DNA of 64,000 nt, taken from contig JAPPMO010000052.1 of assembly GCA_028873975.1 (NCBI GenBank), positions 60,764 through 124,763 on the forward strand, written 5' to 3'. The notes under the pieces were generated by a model, which searched no databases, was not told the DNA's origin, and saw only the letters and a program-made list of their open reading frames with translations. Position 1 is the stretch's first letter. Every line of letters begins with the position of its first letter. The position numbers and the translations under genes are program-made. The DNA is from Chloroflexota bacterium (GTDB lineage Bacteria > Chloroflexota > Anaerolineae > Aggregatilineales > Phototrophicaceae). This document shows, piece after piece, positions 1 through 9,576 of this stretch.

Positions 1-955
1 AGCCCATCCGGACGCCACGGCCGATATAGTCGCGCGACCGAGCGGATGTATATAGCCAAAGACGGGCAGCTTCGTCTTCGCGGTCGATACGGTATCCGCG
101 CAAATTGATGCCTGACTTGAACTGTGCATCAACCGGCCGCGCCAGTAGCCGAAACTCAAGCTGAAGTACGAGGGGATCTAGAAGTAGCAAGAAAATCCAA
201 AACGCCGGTAAGAAATAGAGGAGACTTCTTAGGTTTGGCTTTGGCTTTGGAACCGCTTCGGACAAATGACCAAGCATGGCGACCATTGCAACCCAGATGC
301 CAAGCAGCTCGAGGGATTCTTCCCAAAACGAGAGTTGCAGGCATCCGTCGAGAGGCAGGAATAGGAAACTGCCGCAAAGGGGCGGCATCTTATCGATGAC
401 AATCCCGCCCATCACACCTGTCGCGACCCCCGCTAGCAGCCCAGCGCGCCATAACATGTTCTGACGGGGCGAGAGCGAAGCAGCAACGATCGTTGCGATC
501 ACAATTATTGCGCCCATCGCGCTGTAGGGAATTGCCAGTTGGCCAGATTCGTGTAGTTTGAGGTATTCATCCAAAGCGAGGTATGGGAATATCAGGCCGA
601 TGCTCACCAGGTAGAGCTGTTCCCAAACGGGTTTTTTCTTGGAATACCAGGCTGTCAAGAGCGCGATGCCGCCGACCAATGCCAATTGCGTCGACATAAG
701 CGTCGCTGGGATGTTCCACTCTTGTTCTAGATTCCAGAGCCATACTTCAAATCCCGATTTTGGTCGGTAAAACAGCGCCGCGGCGATCGCCAGCGCCTGT
801 GCCGCAAGAAAGCCGCCTGCCAGCCGCTTGTACGTTTGCGCAAGCCTAGGCATCAGCCGCCAGTAAACGAGCGCGCAGACCGGAACATATACCAGAATGA
901 GAACGGCGCGGATGATTGAGTCTTCAGAAATAAGCAGTTCACCACTGTTAGTCAT
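1..955 (-). CDS. Membrane protein, paralog 3 of a tandem triplet (3' end beyond window)
   Basis: The frame is open from an ATG at 955 down to base 1 with no stop, giving 318 codons, so the C-terminus lies outside the window. I translated it by hand; it aligns along its whole length with the two full-length neighbours at 1053-2714 and 2788-4452. It shows about eight hydrophobic segments, an LDEY motif at the end of the fourth, and an EESLELLG motif before the seventh, all shared with its paralogs. The start matches the neighbour, which begins with the same Met-x-Ser pattern. I do not recognise the family. Conserved acidic residues next to membrane helices could be functional, but no reaction can be named. 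Real gene, function unknown. Confidence 0.8.
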   Translation of the reverse strand, partial: MTNSGELLISEDSIIRAVLILVYVPVCALVYWRLMPRLAQTYKRLAGGFLAAQALAIAAALFYRPKSGFEVWLWNLEQEWNIPATLMSTQLALVGGIALLTAWYSKKKPVWEQLYLVSIGLIFPYLALDEYLKLHESGQLAIPYSAMGAIIVIATIVAASLSPRQNMLWRAGLLAGVATGVMGGIVIDKMPPLCGSFLFLPLDGCLQLSFWEESLELLGIWVAMVAMLGHLSEAVPKPKPNLRSLLYFLPAFWIFLLLLDPLVLQLEFRLLARPVDAQFKSGINLRGYRIDREDEAARLWLYTSARSRDYIGRGVRMG

Positions 956-1052
956 TGGCAATTGTCTCGCCTGCTTATCTTCTTTCTAGCGCGCATCGCC
1001 AAGTCATTTGCAGTCCTGCACTGAGTTCAGCGCCAGCGCTATGATGTCTATT

Positions 1053-2714
1053 TCACTCGATTATCAGCATGCCCAGCCGCACGCGGGCGTCCAGCCAGCG
1101 TTCGCCTGTTGAGTTGCTGGCTGCGACGCGTTCCCTGTCGCGCGCGCGATAGATGCCGGTGAAAACACGGTATTGCCCGGGCGCGAGCTCCGGCGGCAGC
1201 GGCACGCGCCAGGTTTCGCTGTCGGCAAGTCCACTGTACCACAAGCGCGCCGGCAAGCGCGGGCCCAGGGGCGGCTGGTCATAGACAAACCAGGCGCCGG
1301 TCTCTTCGTGACCCAAGTGCAAGAATTGCACGTGGTCTTCGCGGCTTTCAGCTTTGCTGCGCCAGGCGAAGTTGATGCTCAGGGTCTCGCCAGCTTGGGC
1401 GCGCTCCGGCAATTCGGCTGCCTCGAGGATGAATCCGTTGTCGAATTCAGCGAGCGGCGCGGCCCGGGATGCTGCGGCTTCGGCGGCGACGACGCGTTCG
1501 CCCAGCAGCACTTGCGCGTCATTGACAAGCTGGCGGTCGCTGGCGCGTACCTCATAGGGCTTGAATTGTCCGCCTTTTTTGCGCCAGAGCGTCAGCACGA
1601 CCGACAGCGCGCGATTGACCGGCGCTTCCGGCGGGAGCTGAACTTCCATCCATTGGCCATGGAGGGGGGAATAGTTGGGACCGAAAAGCCAGAAGCCATG
1701 TTGGCGATCAGCCCATTCATCAAGGCTTGCGACCGATTCGCCGCTGACTTGGTCGACCAGGTGAATGGAATAGCCCAAGCCGAGAACCTCCCGTTGCCGG
1801 GCGGACACAAAAAGCCGCAGTCGTGAAAACTCGCTCAGGTTCTCCAGGGTGTAGCCATGCAGAAGGAGGCCGGATTCAAACTCCACCGCGGCTGGCTGGG
1901 CGATTAGCCGCAATTCCAGGCGGGGGACCAGGGAATTGAGCAATAGCAGAAGGATCCAAAGGACTGGCAAAGTGTATGGAAGCGCCCGGACCCGCGCCCT
2001 CGGCGTCAATACAGCTTCAGAAAAATGGCCAAGCATGGCGACGAGGGCCAGCCAGATGCCCAAAAGCTCCAGGGTCTCTTCCTGGAAATAAAACTGGAGG
2101 CAGCCGTCCAAGCGCAGCGATCCCAGATTGTCGCAAATTGGCGGCAAGGCGTTGAAGACCATCGCGCCCAGCGCGCTCAAAGCCAAGCCAAAAAGGAGGC
2201 AGCAATGCCAAATCCAGACAGTCCTTGTCGAGCGCCGAGCCACAACCAGGGTAGCGGCGACCACCGCCGCGCCCAGCGCAATGTAATAAAGTTCCCAAGC
2301 CTCGATAAACTCGTGCAGGGCGAGGTATTCGTCCAAGCCCAGGAAGACAAACACGCCGCCAGTCCCCGCCAGATAGAAACGGACTATGGCCGGGCTGGCC
2401 CGAGCCAGCCATGCTGTTGCCAGCGCGACGCCGCCGACCATTCCCAATTGAGTTGACGCCAGAGTAGCGGCGATATTCCATTCCTCGTGGAAGTCCCAAA
2501 GCCACTTGTCAAACTGCGAGGTTAGGGTTGCCTCCAGTGACAGCGCAACAACCAGCAATTGCGCTAAGAGCATGAGGCACGCCAAGCGCGCCGCGCTGCG
2601 AGACAGACGGGGAATCAGCTGCCAGAAACTGATAACGCAAACCGGCACGTATAGCAGGAAGATGAAGATCCGGATGATTTCGTCGCTGGAAAGCACGGAT
2701 TCAACGCTGTTCAT
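1053..2714 (-). CDS. Membrane protein with C-terminal soluble beta-rich domain, paralog 2
   Basis: 553 residues from the ATG at 2714; a TTG lies 15 bases further up, but the ATG start matches the paralog at 955. The N-terminal half holds about eight transmembrane segments, with an LDEYLALHE motif around residues 125-135 and EETLELLG around 210. After about residue 265 the chain becomes soluble and ends in a region (WRVPLPPELAPGQYRVF) that resembles the C-terminal beta domain often attached to Chloroflexota glycosyltransferase-like membrane proteins. I see no glycosyltransferase motif. It lies 73 bases from paralog 1 on the same strand. Function unknown; envelope location likely. Confidence 0.8.
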   Translation of the reverse strand: MNSVESVLSSDEIIRIFIFLLYVPVCVISFWQLIPRLSRSAARLACLMLLAQLLVVALSLEATLTSQFDKWLWDFHEEWNIAATLASTQLGMVGGVALATAWLARASPAIVRFYLAGTGGVFVFLGLDEYLALHEFIEAWELYYIALGAAVVAATLVVARRSTRTVWIWHCCLLFGLALSALGAMVFNALPPICDNLGSLRLDGCLQFYFQEETLELLGIWLALVAMLGHFSEAVLTPRARVRALPYTLPVLWILLLLLNSLVPRLELRLIAQPAAVEFESGLLLHGYTLENLSEFSRLRLFVSARQREVLGLGYSIHLVDQVSGESVASLDEWADRQHGFWLFGPNYSPLHGQWMEVQLPPEAPVNRALSVVLTLWRKKGGQFKPYEVRASDRQLVNDAQVLLGERVVAAEAAASRAAPLAEFDNGFILEAAELPERAQAGETLSINFAWRSKAESREDHVQFLHLGHEETGAWFVYDQPPLGPRLPARLWYSGLADSETWRVPLPPELAPGQYRVFTGIYRARDRERVAASNSTGERWLDARVRLGMLIIE

Positions 2715-2787
2715 ATACTCCCAAAGCAATCCCGCGGCGCTTTCAGGTCCGCAAGCGCCGCTAATGCGGCTGTTGCGCAGAAATAAA

Positions 2788-4452
2788 TCATTCTATCATG
2801 ATGCTGCCTAGCGGCACGCGCGCGTCAAGCCAGAGCCTGCCATCCGCTTGCCTGGCCCGCACACGCTCTTGATCGCGGGCGCGATACAGCCCGGTAAAGA
2901 CGCTGTATCGCCCTGGCGCAAGATCCGCAGGCAGCGCAACCTGCCAGGTTTCACTGTCGGCCAAGCCAGCGTACCAGAGACGGGTTGGCAGGCGCGGTCC
3001 TAGCGGCTGCTGATCATAGACGAACCATTCCCCCGTCTCTTCGCGCCCAAAATGCAGAAACTGTATATGATCTTCGGCGCCGCTTTCGTCGCTGCGCCAG
3101 GAAAAACTGATCTCCAGCGTCTCTCCGGCGATGGCGCGTTCCGGCATGTTGGGGGCATTGAGAACGAACCCGTTGTCAAAGGCTGCCAGCGGAGAGGGCG
3201 GCGGCGCTGGAGAAGCGCTTGGCAAGACCAGCTCGCCCAGGATGACCTGGCTGTCGCCGAGCAGCGGGAGATCGCTCGAGAGCACTTTCTGGCGCGCATA
3301 GTCATCTTCTCGCGGGCGCCAGAGCGTCAGCACAACCCAAAGCGCGCGATTTACCGGCGGCGCCCCCGGCGGGAATGCAATTTCAATCTCCTGAACGTAA
3401 ACTTGAATAAAATTATCGCCAAACAGTTTAGAATGGCGGTCGCGTTTCAGCAAATTATCTCGGCTGGCGACGGCGCCGCCGCTGCTCTGGTCGATCAGAT
3501 GAATCGAATAGCCCAGACCAATGTCAAGCGATGCCCAAGGGTAACTGTAAAGTTTGACCGCTAGCTCTTCATCATCTGCCTCAATATAGTAGCCGTACAA
3601 GTATTCTTCCGATTCAAAGCCAACCAATGCCGGTTGAATGCCGTAGCCGAATTTCTGATAGGGGATATCCGGCACCGGGGATGCGCGGGCGAGCAGGAGG
3701 ATCCAAAGCGCCGGCGCTGCATAAAGCGCGAGCTGAACACGAGGCGCTGGCCTCGGCGCCACCCGGGAAAACTGGCCAAGCAAGGCGATTAGCGCCAGCC
3801 AGACACCGAGGATCTCGAGAGATTCTTCGAAATACTCGGGCGCCAGGCAGCCTCCAACCGGGCGAACGAACCCGATAGCGCCGCAGAAATCCGGCGCCTT
3901 GTCTAACAATAGCCCGCTCGCCGCGGCTATTGACAGACCAAACAAGAGGCATATTTGCCAAATCCATGAGCGGCGTGGCGAGCGGACCGCTACAATGACC
4001 GTCGCCGCCGCCATCGCCGCGCCGACTATCAGGTAATGCCCGCGCAGATTAGGAATGGATGTTCTGAAGTCGAAAAACTCATCCAGACCAAGAAACAGAA
4101 AAACCAGGCTGAGCCCAAGCAAGTAGAGCCGCTGCCAGGCGGGTATCGCCCGCGCCAGCCAAGCGGTGAAGAGCGCAACGAGGCCGACCAGCCCCAGTTG
4201 CGCCGAAGCCAGGGCGCTGGGGATATTCCATTCCGCGTCTAACTTCCAGATCCATTCTTGAAATAGCGACGTTGGGCGGATCGCCAAGGACAAGACGATC
4301 ACCAAGACCTGAGCCGCCAACATGCCAATTGACAATCGCCGGGACGTCGGCGAGAGGGACGGGCTCAGCCGCCTGTATACAAGCAGACACAGGGGGACAT
4401 ACAGCAAAAAGATATAGAGCCAGATCAAGTCTCTGGGTCTGACTTCAAACAT
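2788..4452 (-). CDS. Membrane protein with C-terminal soluble beta-rich domain, paralog 1
   Basis: 554 residues, ATG at 4452. Same architecture as 1053-2714: eight predicted helices in the first 265 residues, LDEFFDF and EESLEILG acidic motifs next to helices, then a soluble half that contains AFDNGFVLNAPNMPERA and ends with WLDARVPLGSIMIE, closely matching the neighbour (FDNGF, WLDARVRLGMLIIE). The triplet therefore arose by tandem duplication. It is the first of the three to be transcribed and lies 91 bases beyond the stop of the fused ABC ATPase, so it could be co-transcribed with it. No known family is recognised; a role in envelope assembly or signalling is a guess only. Confidence 0.8.
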   Translation of the reverse strand: MFEVRPRDLIWLYIFLLYVPLCLLVYRRLSPSLSPTSRRLSIGMLAAQVLVIVLSLAIRPTSLFQEWIWKLDAEWNIPSALASAQLGLVGLVALFTAWLARAIPAWQRLYLLGLSLVFLFLGLDEFFDFRTSIPNLRGHYLIVGAAMAAATVIVAVRSPRRSWIWQICLLFGLSIAAASGLLLDKAPDFCGAIGFVRPVGGCLAPEYFEESLEILGVWLALIALLGQFSRVAPRPAPRVQLALYAAPALWILLLARASPVPDIPYQKFGYGIQPALVGFESEEYLYGYYIEADDEELAVKLYSYPWASLDIGLGYSIHLIDQSSGGAVASRDNLLKRDRHSKLFGDNFIQVYVQEIEIAFPPGAPPVNRALWVVLTLWRPREDDYARQKVLSSDLPLLGDSQVILGELVLPSASPAPPPSPLAAFDNGFVLNAPNMPERAIAGETLEISFSWRSDESGAEDHIQFLHFGREETGEWFVYDQQPLGPRLPTRLWYAGLADSETWQVALPADLAPGRYSVFTGLYRARDQERVRARQADGRLWLDARVPLGSIMIE

Positions 4453-4543
4453 AGGCTCATCGCTGTCAAGCGAGTCTCATTGGATCTGGTTGACCATGCG
4501 CTCAAGCAATCTTGGCATAGCTGTTGTCGTTGCGCAACTCAAG

Positions 4544-6709
4544 CTACGGCAGTTGGCGCTTGAGCTTGGGCGAATCTCGATATTCGCCGTAGAGGTGGCA
4601 TTGAGCCCCGTGTTCGTTCTCGTCGATGATTTGCGGCGGGCGGACTGTGAGGCAGGCTTCCATCGCGTCGGGGCAGCGCTGGGCGAAGGGGCAGCCGATA
4701 AACTGCTCGGTGGGGCGGGGAACGCCTTCCTGTATTCGCAGGGGCGGGTTTTCAATGGTGGGGTCGGGCACCGGCACAGCCGCGATCAGCGCTTTTGTAT
4801 AGGGATGCTGGGGATTGTTGATGACCTGGTCGCTGGGACCGATCTCGACAATCTCTCCCAGGTACATGATAGCGATGCGGTCGCAGGTGTATTGCAGCAG
4901 CGACAGATCGTGCGAGATATAGACTGTCGCCAAACCCAGCTCGCGCGCCAGGCGACGGGTGGTGTTCAAGATGCCGGCGCGCACCGATACATCAAGCATC
5001 GAGACCGGTTCGTCCGCAACTAAAAAGTCGGGATGCAATACCAGCGCCCGCGCCAAGACCACGCGCTGCAGCTGGCCGCCCGAAAGTTGGTGCGGGTACT
5101 TGTCGAGGAAGACTTCGGCCGGGCGCAAATTGACGCGATCCAGCGTTTCGATCACGCGATCCAGGCGCTCGTTCTCGTCCTTCCATCCGTGAATAATGAG
5201 CGGCTCGGTCAGCGAGCGATAGAGCGTGAAGCGCGGATTAAGCGCCTCGAAGGGGTTCTGGAACATCAACTGGACGCGGCTGCGGAAAGCCAGCAAGGAA
5301 TCGTCATCCATGCCAGCCAGGTCTGCGCCGTCAAAGATGATTTCTCCGTCGCTGGCGTCGATCAGCTTCACCAACAGTTTGCCCGTGGTCGATTTGCCGC
5401 AGCCGGATTCACCCGCCAGCCCCAGGCTCTCTCCCCGTTTTAGCGAGAAGGAAATGTTGTTGACGGCGTAAAGCGTCTGCTCTTTGTCGCCGCGCAGCAG
5501 ACCCGCCAAGCCGCCGCCGATCTTGAAGCGTTTGGACACGTCCCGCATCTCGAGCAGGATGTCGCTGTTTTCCTCCCCCCTTCCCCCTGCCCCTTCCCCC
5601 ACAGGGAGGGAAGGCGTGATCGTCCCAGCACTGAGAGAGGGTTGTATAAGCCCCTCCCTCTCGGGGAGGGGGCTAGGTGTTGGGGCAAAGCCCTGCGCCA
5701 CTTCGACGCGCTGCCACAGGGACGGGTCTTCCGATTGAACGCGCAGGGCATCCATCTCGTTGGAGCGCAGGCAAGCGGCGGCACGGCCCTCGCCGATCGC
5801 TTCCAGTTGCGGGTCACTGTCGTGGCATGCCTCCTGCACGAAGGGGCAGCGTTCAGCGAAACGGCAGCCGCTTGGCGGTTCGCGCAGGTCCGGCGGATAC
5901 CCTTCGATGGAAACGAGCACATCGCGCGGACGCGCCAGATTCGGGAAGGCTTGCTGCAAGCCAAGGCTGTAAGGATGAGCGGGCGAAGAAAAGAAAGGTT
6001 CGGCGGCGGCTTGCTCGACAATGCGCCCGGCGTACATCACCGAAACTGAATCGCAGACTTGCGCCACCACCGAGATATCGTGGGTGATGAGCATGACCGT
6101 CAGGTTGAGTTCCTGCTCCAGCTCGCGCAGCACCTCCAGGATTTGATGCTGCACGATGACGTCGAGCGCGGTAACCGGTTCGTCAGCGATCAAGAGGCTC
6201 GGCTCCAGCGCCAGCGCCATCGCGATGACGGCGCGCTGTTTCATGCCGCCGGAGAACTCATGCGGATAATGACTAAGCCGCTCGGTATCCAAGCCGACCA
6301 GGTCAAAGAGATCCGCCGCCCGCTTCAGCGCGGCTTTTTTGCTGTATCCGCCGCGCACCCGCAGCAGCTTTGTCAGTTGACTGCCGACGCGCTGTACTGG
6401 ATTGAGCGAATCCATCGAGGCTTGCGGAATCGTAGCGATCTCCCGCCAGCGCAGTTGCCGCATCTCGGCCGGCGGCAATTGCAGCAGATCCATGCCTTTG
6501 AACAATATCTGGCCGCCGGCAATCCGTCCGTTGCGCGGCAGCACCTGCACAATCGCCTTGAGCAGCGTGGTCTTGCCGCAACCCGATTCGCCGATTAAGC
6601 CGAGGCGCTGCCCCTCTTCGAGATCAAGCGAAACGCCGTCAACCGCCTGTACAGTCCCGTCCTGTGTGGCGTAGTTGACGCTCAGATCGCGGATGGAGAG
6701 GATGGTCAT
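4544..6709 (-). CDS. Fused double peptide ABC transporter ATPase (DppD-DppF type)
   Basis: 721 residues carrying two complete ATP-binding cassettes. Cassette 1 (about residues 1-335) has Walker [10 protein letters not shown], signature FSGGMKQR, Walker B LLIADEP and an oligopeptide C-terminal cysteine segment (CRFAERCPF). Cassette 2 (about 383-721) has [24 protein letters not shown] and CPFAQRCPD. Both look catalytically intact. DppD and DppF are usually separate proteins of about 330 residues each. The linker at about residues 340-380 is encoded by an intergenic-type repeat (5571-5690). I chose the ATG at 6709 because the upstream ATG at 6760 lies in repeat DNA; a GGGTGGGGGA stretch precedes the chosen start. 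It is the only peptide-type ATPase in the window and may energise all three permease sets. Confidence 0.93.
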   Translation of the reverse strand: MTILSIRDLSVNYATQDGTVQAVDGVSLDLEEGQRLGLIGESGCGKTTLLKAIVQVLPRNGRIAGGQILFKGMDLLQLPPAEMRQLRWREIATIPQASMDSLNPVQRVGSQLTKLLRVRGGYSKKAALKRAADLFDLVGLDTERLSHYPHEFSGGMKQRAVIAMALALEPSLLIADEPVTALDVIVQHQILEVLRELEQELNLTVMLITHDISVVAQVCDSVSVMYAGRIVEQAAAEPFFSSPAHPYSLGLQQAFPNLARPRDVLVSIEGYPPDLREPPSGCRFAERCPFVQEACHDSDPQLEAIGEGRAAACLRSNEMDALRVQSEDPSLWQRVEVAQGFAPTPSPLPEREGLIQPSLSAGTITPSLPVGEGAGGRGEENSDILLEMRDVSKRFKIGGGLAGLLRGDKEQTLYAVNNISFSLKRGESLGLAGESGCGKSTTGKLLVKLIDASDGEIIFDGADLAGMDDDSLLAFRSRVQLMFQNPFEALNPRFTLYRSLTEPLIIHGWKDENERLDRVIETLDRVNLRPAEVFLDKYPHQLSGGQLQRVVLARALVLHPDFLVADEPVSMLDVSVRAGILNTTRRLARELGLATVYISHDLSLLQYTCDRIAIMYLGEIVEIGPSDQVINNPQHPYTKALIAAVPVPDPTIENPPLRIQEGVPRPTEQFIGCPFAQRCPDAMEACLTVRPPQIIDENEHGAQCHLYGEYRDSPKLKRQLP
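5571..5690. repeat. BIME-like G-rich palindromic repeat pair inside the ATPase gene
   Basis: Two oppositely oriented G-rich palindromes (around 5595-5612 and 5650-5672) of the kind found between genes elsewhere in this window lie inside the coding frame of 4544-6709, exactly at the junction of the two ATPase domains. Read on the minus strand they encode a Pro/Gly/Ser-rich linker ([10 protein letters not shown] and [11 protein letters not shown]). Confidence 0.8.
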
Positions 6710-7102
6710 GGTCGCAAAATCCCCCACCCGAAACTCCTCCCCCAAGATGAGGGAGGGCATGAGAGGATTGAAAATCGCGCATTTCTTAAGGCCAACCCCA
6801 CCCCCCAGCCCCCTCCCCGAAGCATCGGAGAGGGGGAGCGCTCCATTAGAAGATGGGATTTCATGTTCATTTTCGCGTCTTTCCGCAAGTAAAATCCCAA
6901 TTTCGATGACGAGTCACCCTTCCCTGATGCTTCGGGGATGGGCCGGGGATGGGGTAGAAAAAAACCTGTCATGTTTTCAGCCCAAGATAAGGCAAGGGCT
7001 TTCGTCGATTCATCTAATGGCAACAGGATCGCCTCTTCCTTCCTTGTGGGAGCTAGGGTTGGCAGCACATAGTATAGACATTAATGTTTCCTCAGCGCTT
7101 GA
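6710..7102. repeat. Intergenic repeat cluster between ATPase and DppC-type permease
   Basis: The gap of about 390 bases holds no gene. It contains a G-rich palindromic copy at 6718-6757, a BIME-like pair at 6794-6963 whose outer ends are inverted (CCCCACCCCCCAGCC on the left, GGCCGGGGATGGGGTAG on the right), and a degenerate copy near 7030-7060. The centre of the left hairpin is CCGAAGCATCGG at 6817-6828. These hairpins may act as transcription attenuators or mRNA stabilisers between the permease and ATPase genes, but no classic T-run terminator is visible. Confidence 0.75.
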
Positions 7103-8095
7103 CTACATCCGCCGCAGACGCGGGAAGAGCACTTCCTCATAACCCCGCCCGATAAAGAATCCCGCCATCACCGTCAGCATGATGCAGAGCCCGGGCGGCA
7201 CAATCCAATAAAAAGCCTCGCGCGAAAGCGCCAGGGAGTTGAAGGCGTCTTGCAGCATGAAACCCCAACTAATCGTCTCCGGGTCACTGAAGCCCAGGAA
7301 GCTCACGCTCGCTTCGGTCAAGATGGCCCAGGCAATGGCGAAGGAGCCATAGAGAAATGACAGCGGCAGAATGCTGGGCGCGATATAGACAAAAATGATG
7401 CGCAGGTCGCTGGCGCCGGACACCCGCGCCGCGCTGACGAAGGCTTGTTCTTTGATCACCAGCACTTGCGAGCGGATGACGCGGCCCGTATCGCGCCACA
7501 AGAGCAGCGCCATGGCGATGACGACATTCCAGATGCTGGGATCGAAAAAAGCGGAGATCACGATGATGAAAGGGATGAAGGGGATGCCAAAAGCGACGTC
7601 AGCCGCCCGCATCAGGATGGTGTCGATCCAGCCGCCGTAATAGCCGGCCAGCAAGCCGATCACCGTGCCGATGACCGCCACCGCCGCCGCCGCGGAAAAA
7701 CCGACCAAAAGCGCCGAGCGCGAGCCGTGGATCAATTGCGAATATATGTCGCGCCCGATATTGGTGGTGCCGAGCAAGAAGGTGTTGCTATAGCCCTCGG
7801 CTTCGTCTTCTCCCGGTTCGGCCAGCCAATAGGGCATCGCGTCCTTGATCCAATCGCCTTCGTTGTTCTTGAGCGGGTTTAGCGGGTCGTTCGGGGCAAT
7901 TTGCGGCGCCAGTATCGCCACGACGGCGAAAACTGCGAAGATGAAGAGGCCAAAGAGCGCCATTTTGTCTCGCTGAAATACCTCGAGGTTCGTCTCCCAA
8001 AGTTGACGGATAGCGGAGCCCTGCCGGAAGCGCGCCGTCGCCTTGCCGGACTGCCCCTCACGCGCCATCGCTTCTTGCTGCATTTCTATTTTCAC
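7103..8095 (-). CDS. Peptide ABC transporter permease, DppC/OppC type
   Basis: 330 residues, GTG start at 8095 preceded by AAAGGG. The N-terminal cytoplasmic stretch is followed by one helix, an extracytoplasmic loop containing GTTNIGRDIYSQLIHGSR (the usual GTDxxGRD motif of OppC proteins), then five helices. The EAA-loop equivalent is AFVSAARVSGASDLR near residue 210. The protein forms the inner-membrane channel with the DppB-type partner at 9577-10587. Unusually, the partner is separated from it by a restriction-modification pair; the stop of the restriction gene is only 9 bases upstream. Substrates are probably di- or oligopeptides. Confidence 0.92.
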   Translation of the reverse strand: MKIEMQQEAMAREGQSGKATARFRQGSAIRQLWETNLEVFQRDKMALFGLFIFAVFAVVAILAPQIAPNDPLNPLKNNEGDWIKDAMPYWLAEPGEDEAEGYSNTFLLGTTNIGRDIYSQLIHGSRSALLVGFSAAAAVAVIGTVIGLLAGYYGGWIDTILMRAADVAFGIPFIPFIIVISAFFDPSIWNVVIAMALLLWRDTGRVIRSQVLVIKEQAFVSAARVSGASDLRIIFVYIAPSILPLSFLYGSFAIAWAILTEASVSFLGFSDPETISWGFMLQDAFNSLALSREAFYWIVPPGLCIMLTVMAGFFIGRGYEEVLFPRLRRM

Positions 8096-8104
8096 CTAAA
8101 CCCT

Positions 8105-8797
8105 TTAATGCCTGTTTAGTAGCTCTTGAACCAAATTGCGGATTTGCGGTATCCGCAGCAATTCGCTGACAAAGTATCTTACATTTGCTGGCCTATCCGC
8201 GCTACGTGTTGCAACTATCTCGTCATAGTCTAGCTCCAGCAACTCGCAGAATTCACGTCCTGTCATGGTTTCAGAAAGTTCTATCTTTCTCTTAAAACCG
8301 TCATAAATGACCGTCTTATCATCCTGATTAAACGCGCAGAAATGTGTAGAGATCATGAATGGAAGATGCAAAGCATTTCGTTCGATAAACGTATGTAGAG
8401 CAGTGTGTTCTGCAGCAGCCTTTTTGGTATCAAACACATGACCATCTTTCAGCTCTATAATGTGGCACCGTTGTTTCCCCTCGCGCCGCTTAAAGACCAT
8501 AAAATCTGGCTCAGCCCCTTTATATTTCAGTGTTTTGGATTTCTTGATTTGTTGTTTGGTAGCAAGAAAAACACCCTCGGGCATTACATCTTGGTGCAGG
8601 AAAGTATCAAGATTGTCTACAGTCTCTACCATGGACGTTATAAGTCGTTCTAGTTCGCTGCCGGAAGATATGACTGTAGACTGGACTTTGCTCATTAAAA
8701 GTCCGAGCTCAGGTATTCCGAATAATCTGTCATATCCACCCGAGACATTTTTGGGGTTAGCGTCCTTAAGCTTTGCCATCATCCCTCCAAATCGCAT
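8105..8797 (-). CDS. Probable type II restriction endonuclease (PD-(D/E)xK fold)
   Basis: 230 residues. A PD-(D/E)xK nuclease core is visible: E96-P97-D98, then E115-L-K117 in the strand CHIIELKDG, followed by a helix with H131. Family assignment comes mainly from the neighbour: the start overlaps the end of an adenine- or cytosine-N4-type methyltransferase (8779-9531), the standard arrangement of type II systems. The ATG at 8797 has no clear Shine-Dalgarno; alternative ATGs at 8782 and 8779 overlap the methyltransferase stop as TGATG and follow GGAGG closely, so translational coupling is likely. Base composition is visibly more AT-rich than the flanking transporter genes, which suggests horizontal transfer. 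Recognition site unknown. Confidence 0.7.
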   Translation of the reverse strand: MRFGGMMAKLKDANPKNVSGGYDRLFGIPELGLLMSKVQSTVISSGSELERLITSMVETVDNLDTFLHQDVMPEGVFLATKQQIKKSKTLKYKGAEPDFMVFKRREGKQRCHIIELKDGHVFDTKKAAAEHTALHTFIERNALHLPFMISTHFCAFNQDDKTVIYDGFKRKIELSETMTGREFCELLELDYDEIVATRSADRPANVRYFVSELLRIPQIRNLVQELLNRH

Positions 8798-9531
8798 CCA
8801 ATAAAGTTTCGATTCCGCAGCATGGCGGAATCCATTACCGAAAACGATCCTGCGGCAGGGTCAACAATGAAATCACCTTCGTTACTGACTGCCGAAATTA
8901 GTCTACTCTGTAATTCTGTGGGCTTTTGATGTGGATGCTTCTTTGTCCCGACTTTTTCGCGCCAGACATCAGGAATATCGTGTATCCGCCAGACACCTTT
9001 TGCTCGCTTCGGGGATTTCTGCAAGACAACACAATACTCGCTGACCCGTCGAGTTCTATATCCCATTCCCATTCTGCCTTTATCCCAGGTGATTAAGTCG
9101 ACAACTTCAAGTTGCGTTCCATTGAACCATTGACGAAAGTCTTGACAGAGATGGTACTTGTCTATCCACAAGAATAGATGCCCGGAGGGTATAAGAGCCC
9201 GATTGATACCATCGACAAAATCACGAATTGTATCTTCGTCCATTTGCAAGAGTTCACAGCGGCGTTTTCCTCGCTTGATGCCTTCGTTGCCATAAGCCAA
9301 CTTGTCTAGCACCCCTCTATACTGTGGGTCGAAGAATACTACTGGAATGGTCGCCTCAGGAATAAATTCCAGCAACGATCGACCATCCATCTTGAGTCTG
9401 ATGTTGGGAACTATCTCCTTGGGCAGCAAGAAATTGGGAGAGACCAGGTCGCGCGACGAAGCGAATACAGAATTCACGCCATTTACGTTAGTATCATTGG
9501 TTAGCTCGAACATAGGCAATGCTTTGGTCAT
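8779..9531 (-). CDS. Type II DNA methyltransferase, beta class (N6-adenine or N4-cytosine)
   Basis: 250 residues, ATG at 9531 with a strong AGGAGG nine bases upstream. The catalytic motif IV is DPQY at residues 68-71. The target-recognition region follows, then KHPHQKP (198-204) and the AdoMet-binding motif I DPAAGSF (224-230) near the C-terminus; this order is that of beta-class amino-methyltransferases. DPQY in place of DPPY is an uncommon variant. It protects host DNA against the adjacent endonuclease. The gene begins 45 bases after the stop of the DppB-type permease and, like its partner, has lower GC than its surroundings. Activity is likely; whether the product is m6A or m4C cannot be told here. 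Confidence 0.88.
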   Translation of the reverse strand: MTKALPMFELTNDTNVNGVNSVFASSRDLVSPNFLLPKEIVPNIRLKMDGRSLLEFIPEATIPVVFFDPQYRGVLDKLAYGNEGIKRGKRRCELLQMDEDTIRDFVDGINRALIPSGHLFLWIDKYHLCQDFRQWFNGTQLEVVDLITWDKGRMGMGYRTRRVSEYCVVLQKSPKRAKGVWRIHDIPDVWREKVGTKKHPHQKPTELQSRLISAVSNEGDFIVDPAAGSFSVMDSAMLRNRNFIGCDLEG

Positions 9532-9576
9532 ATCGTTACTCCTCCTAACCCTGTTTCATACTCAAGCGCTTCCGCG

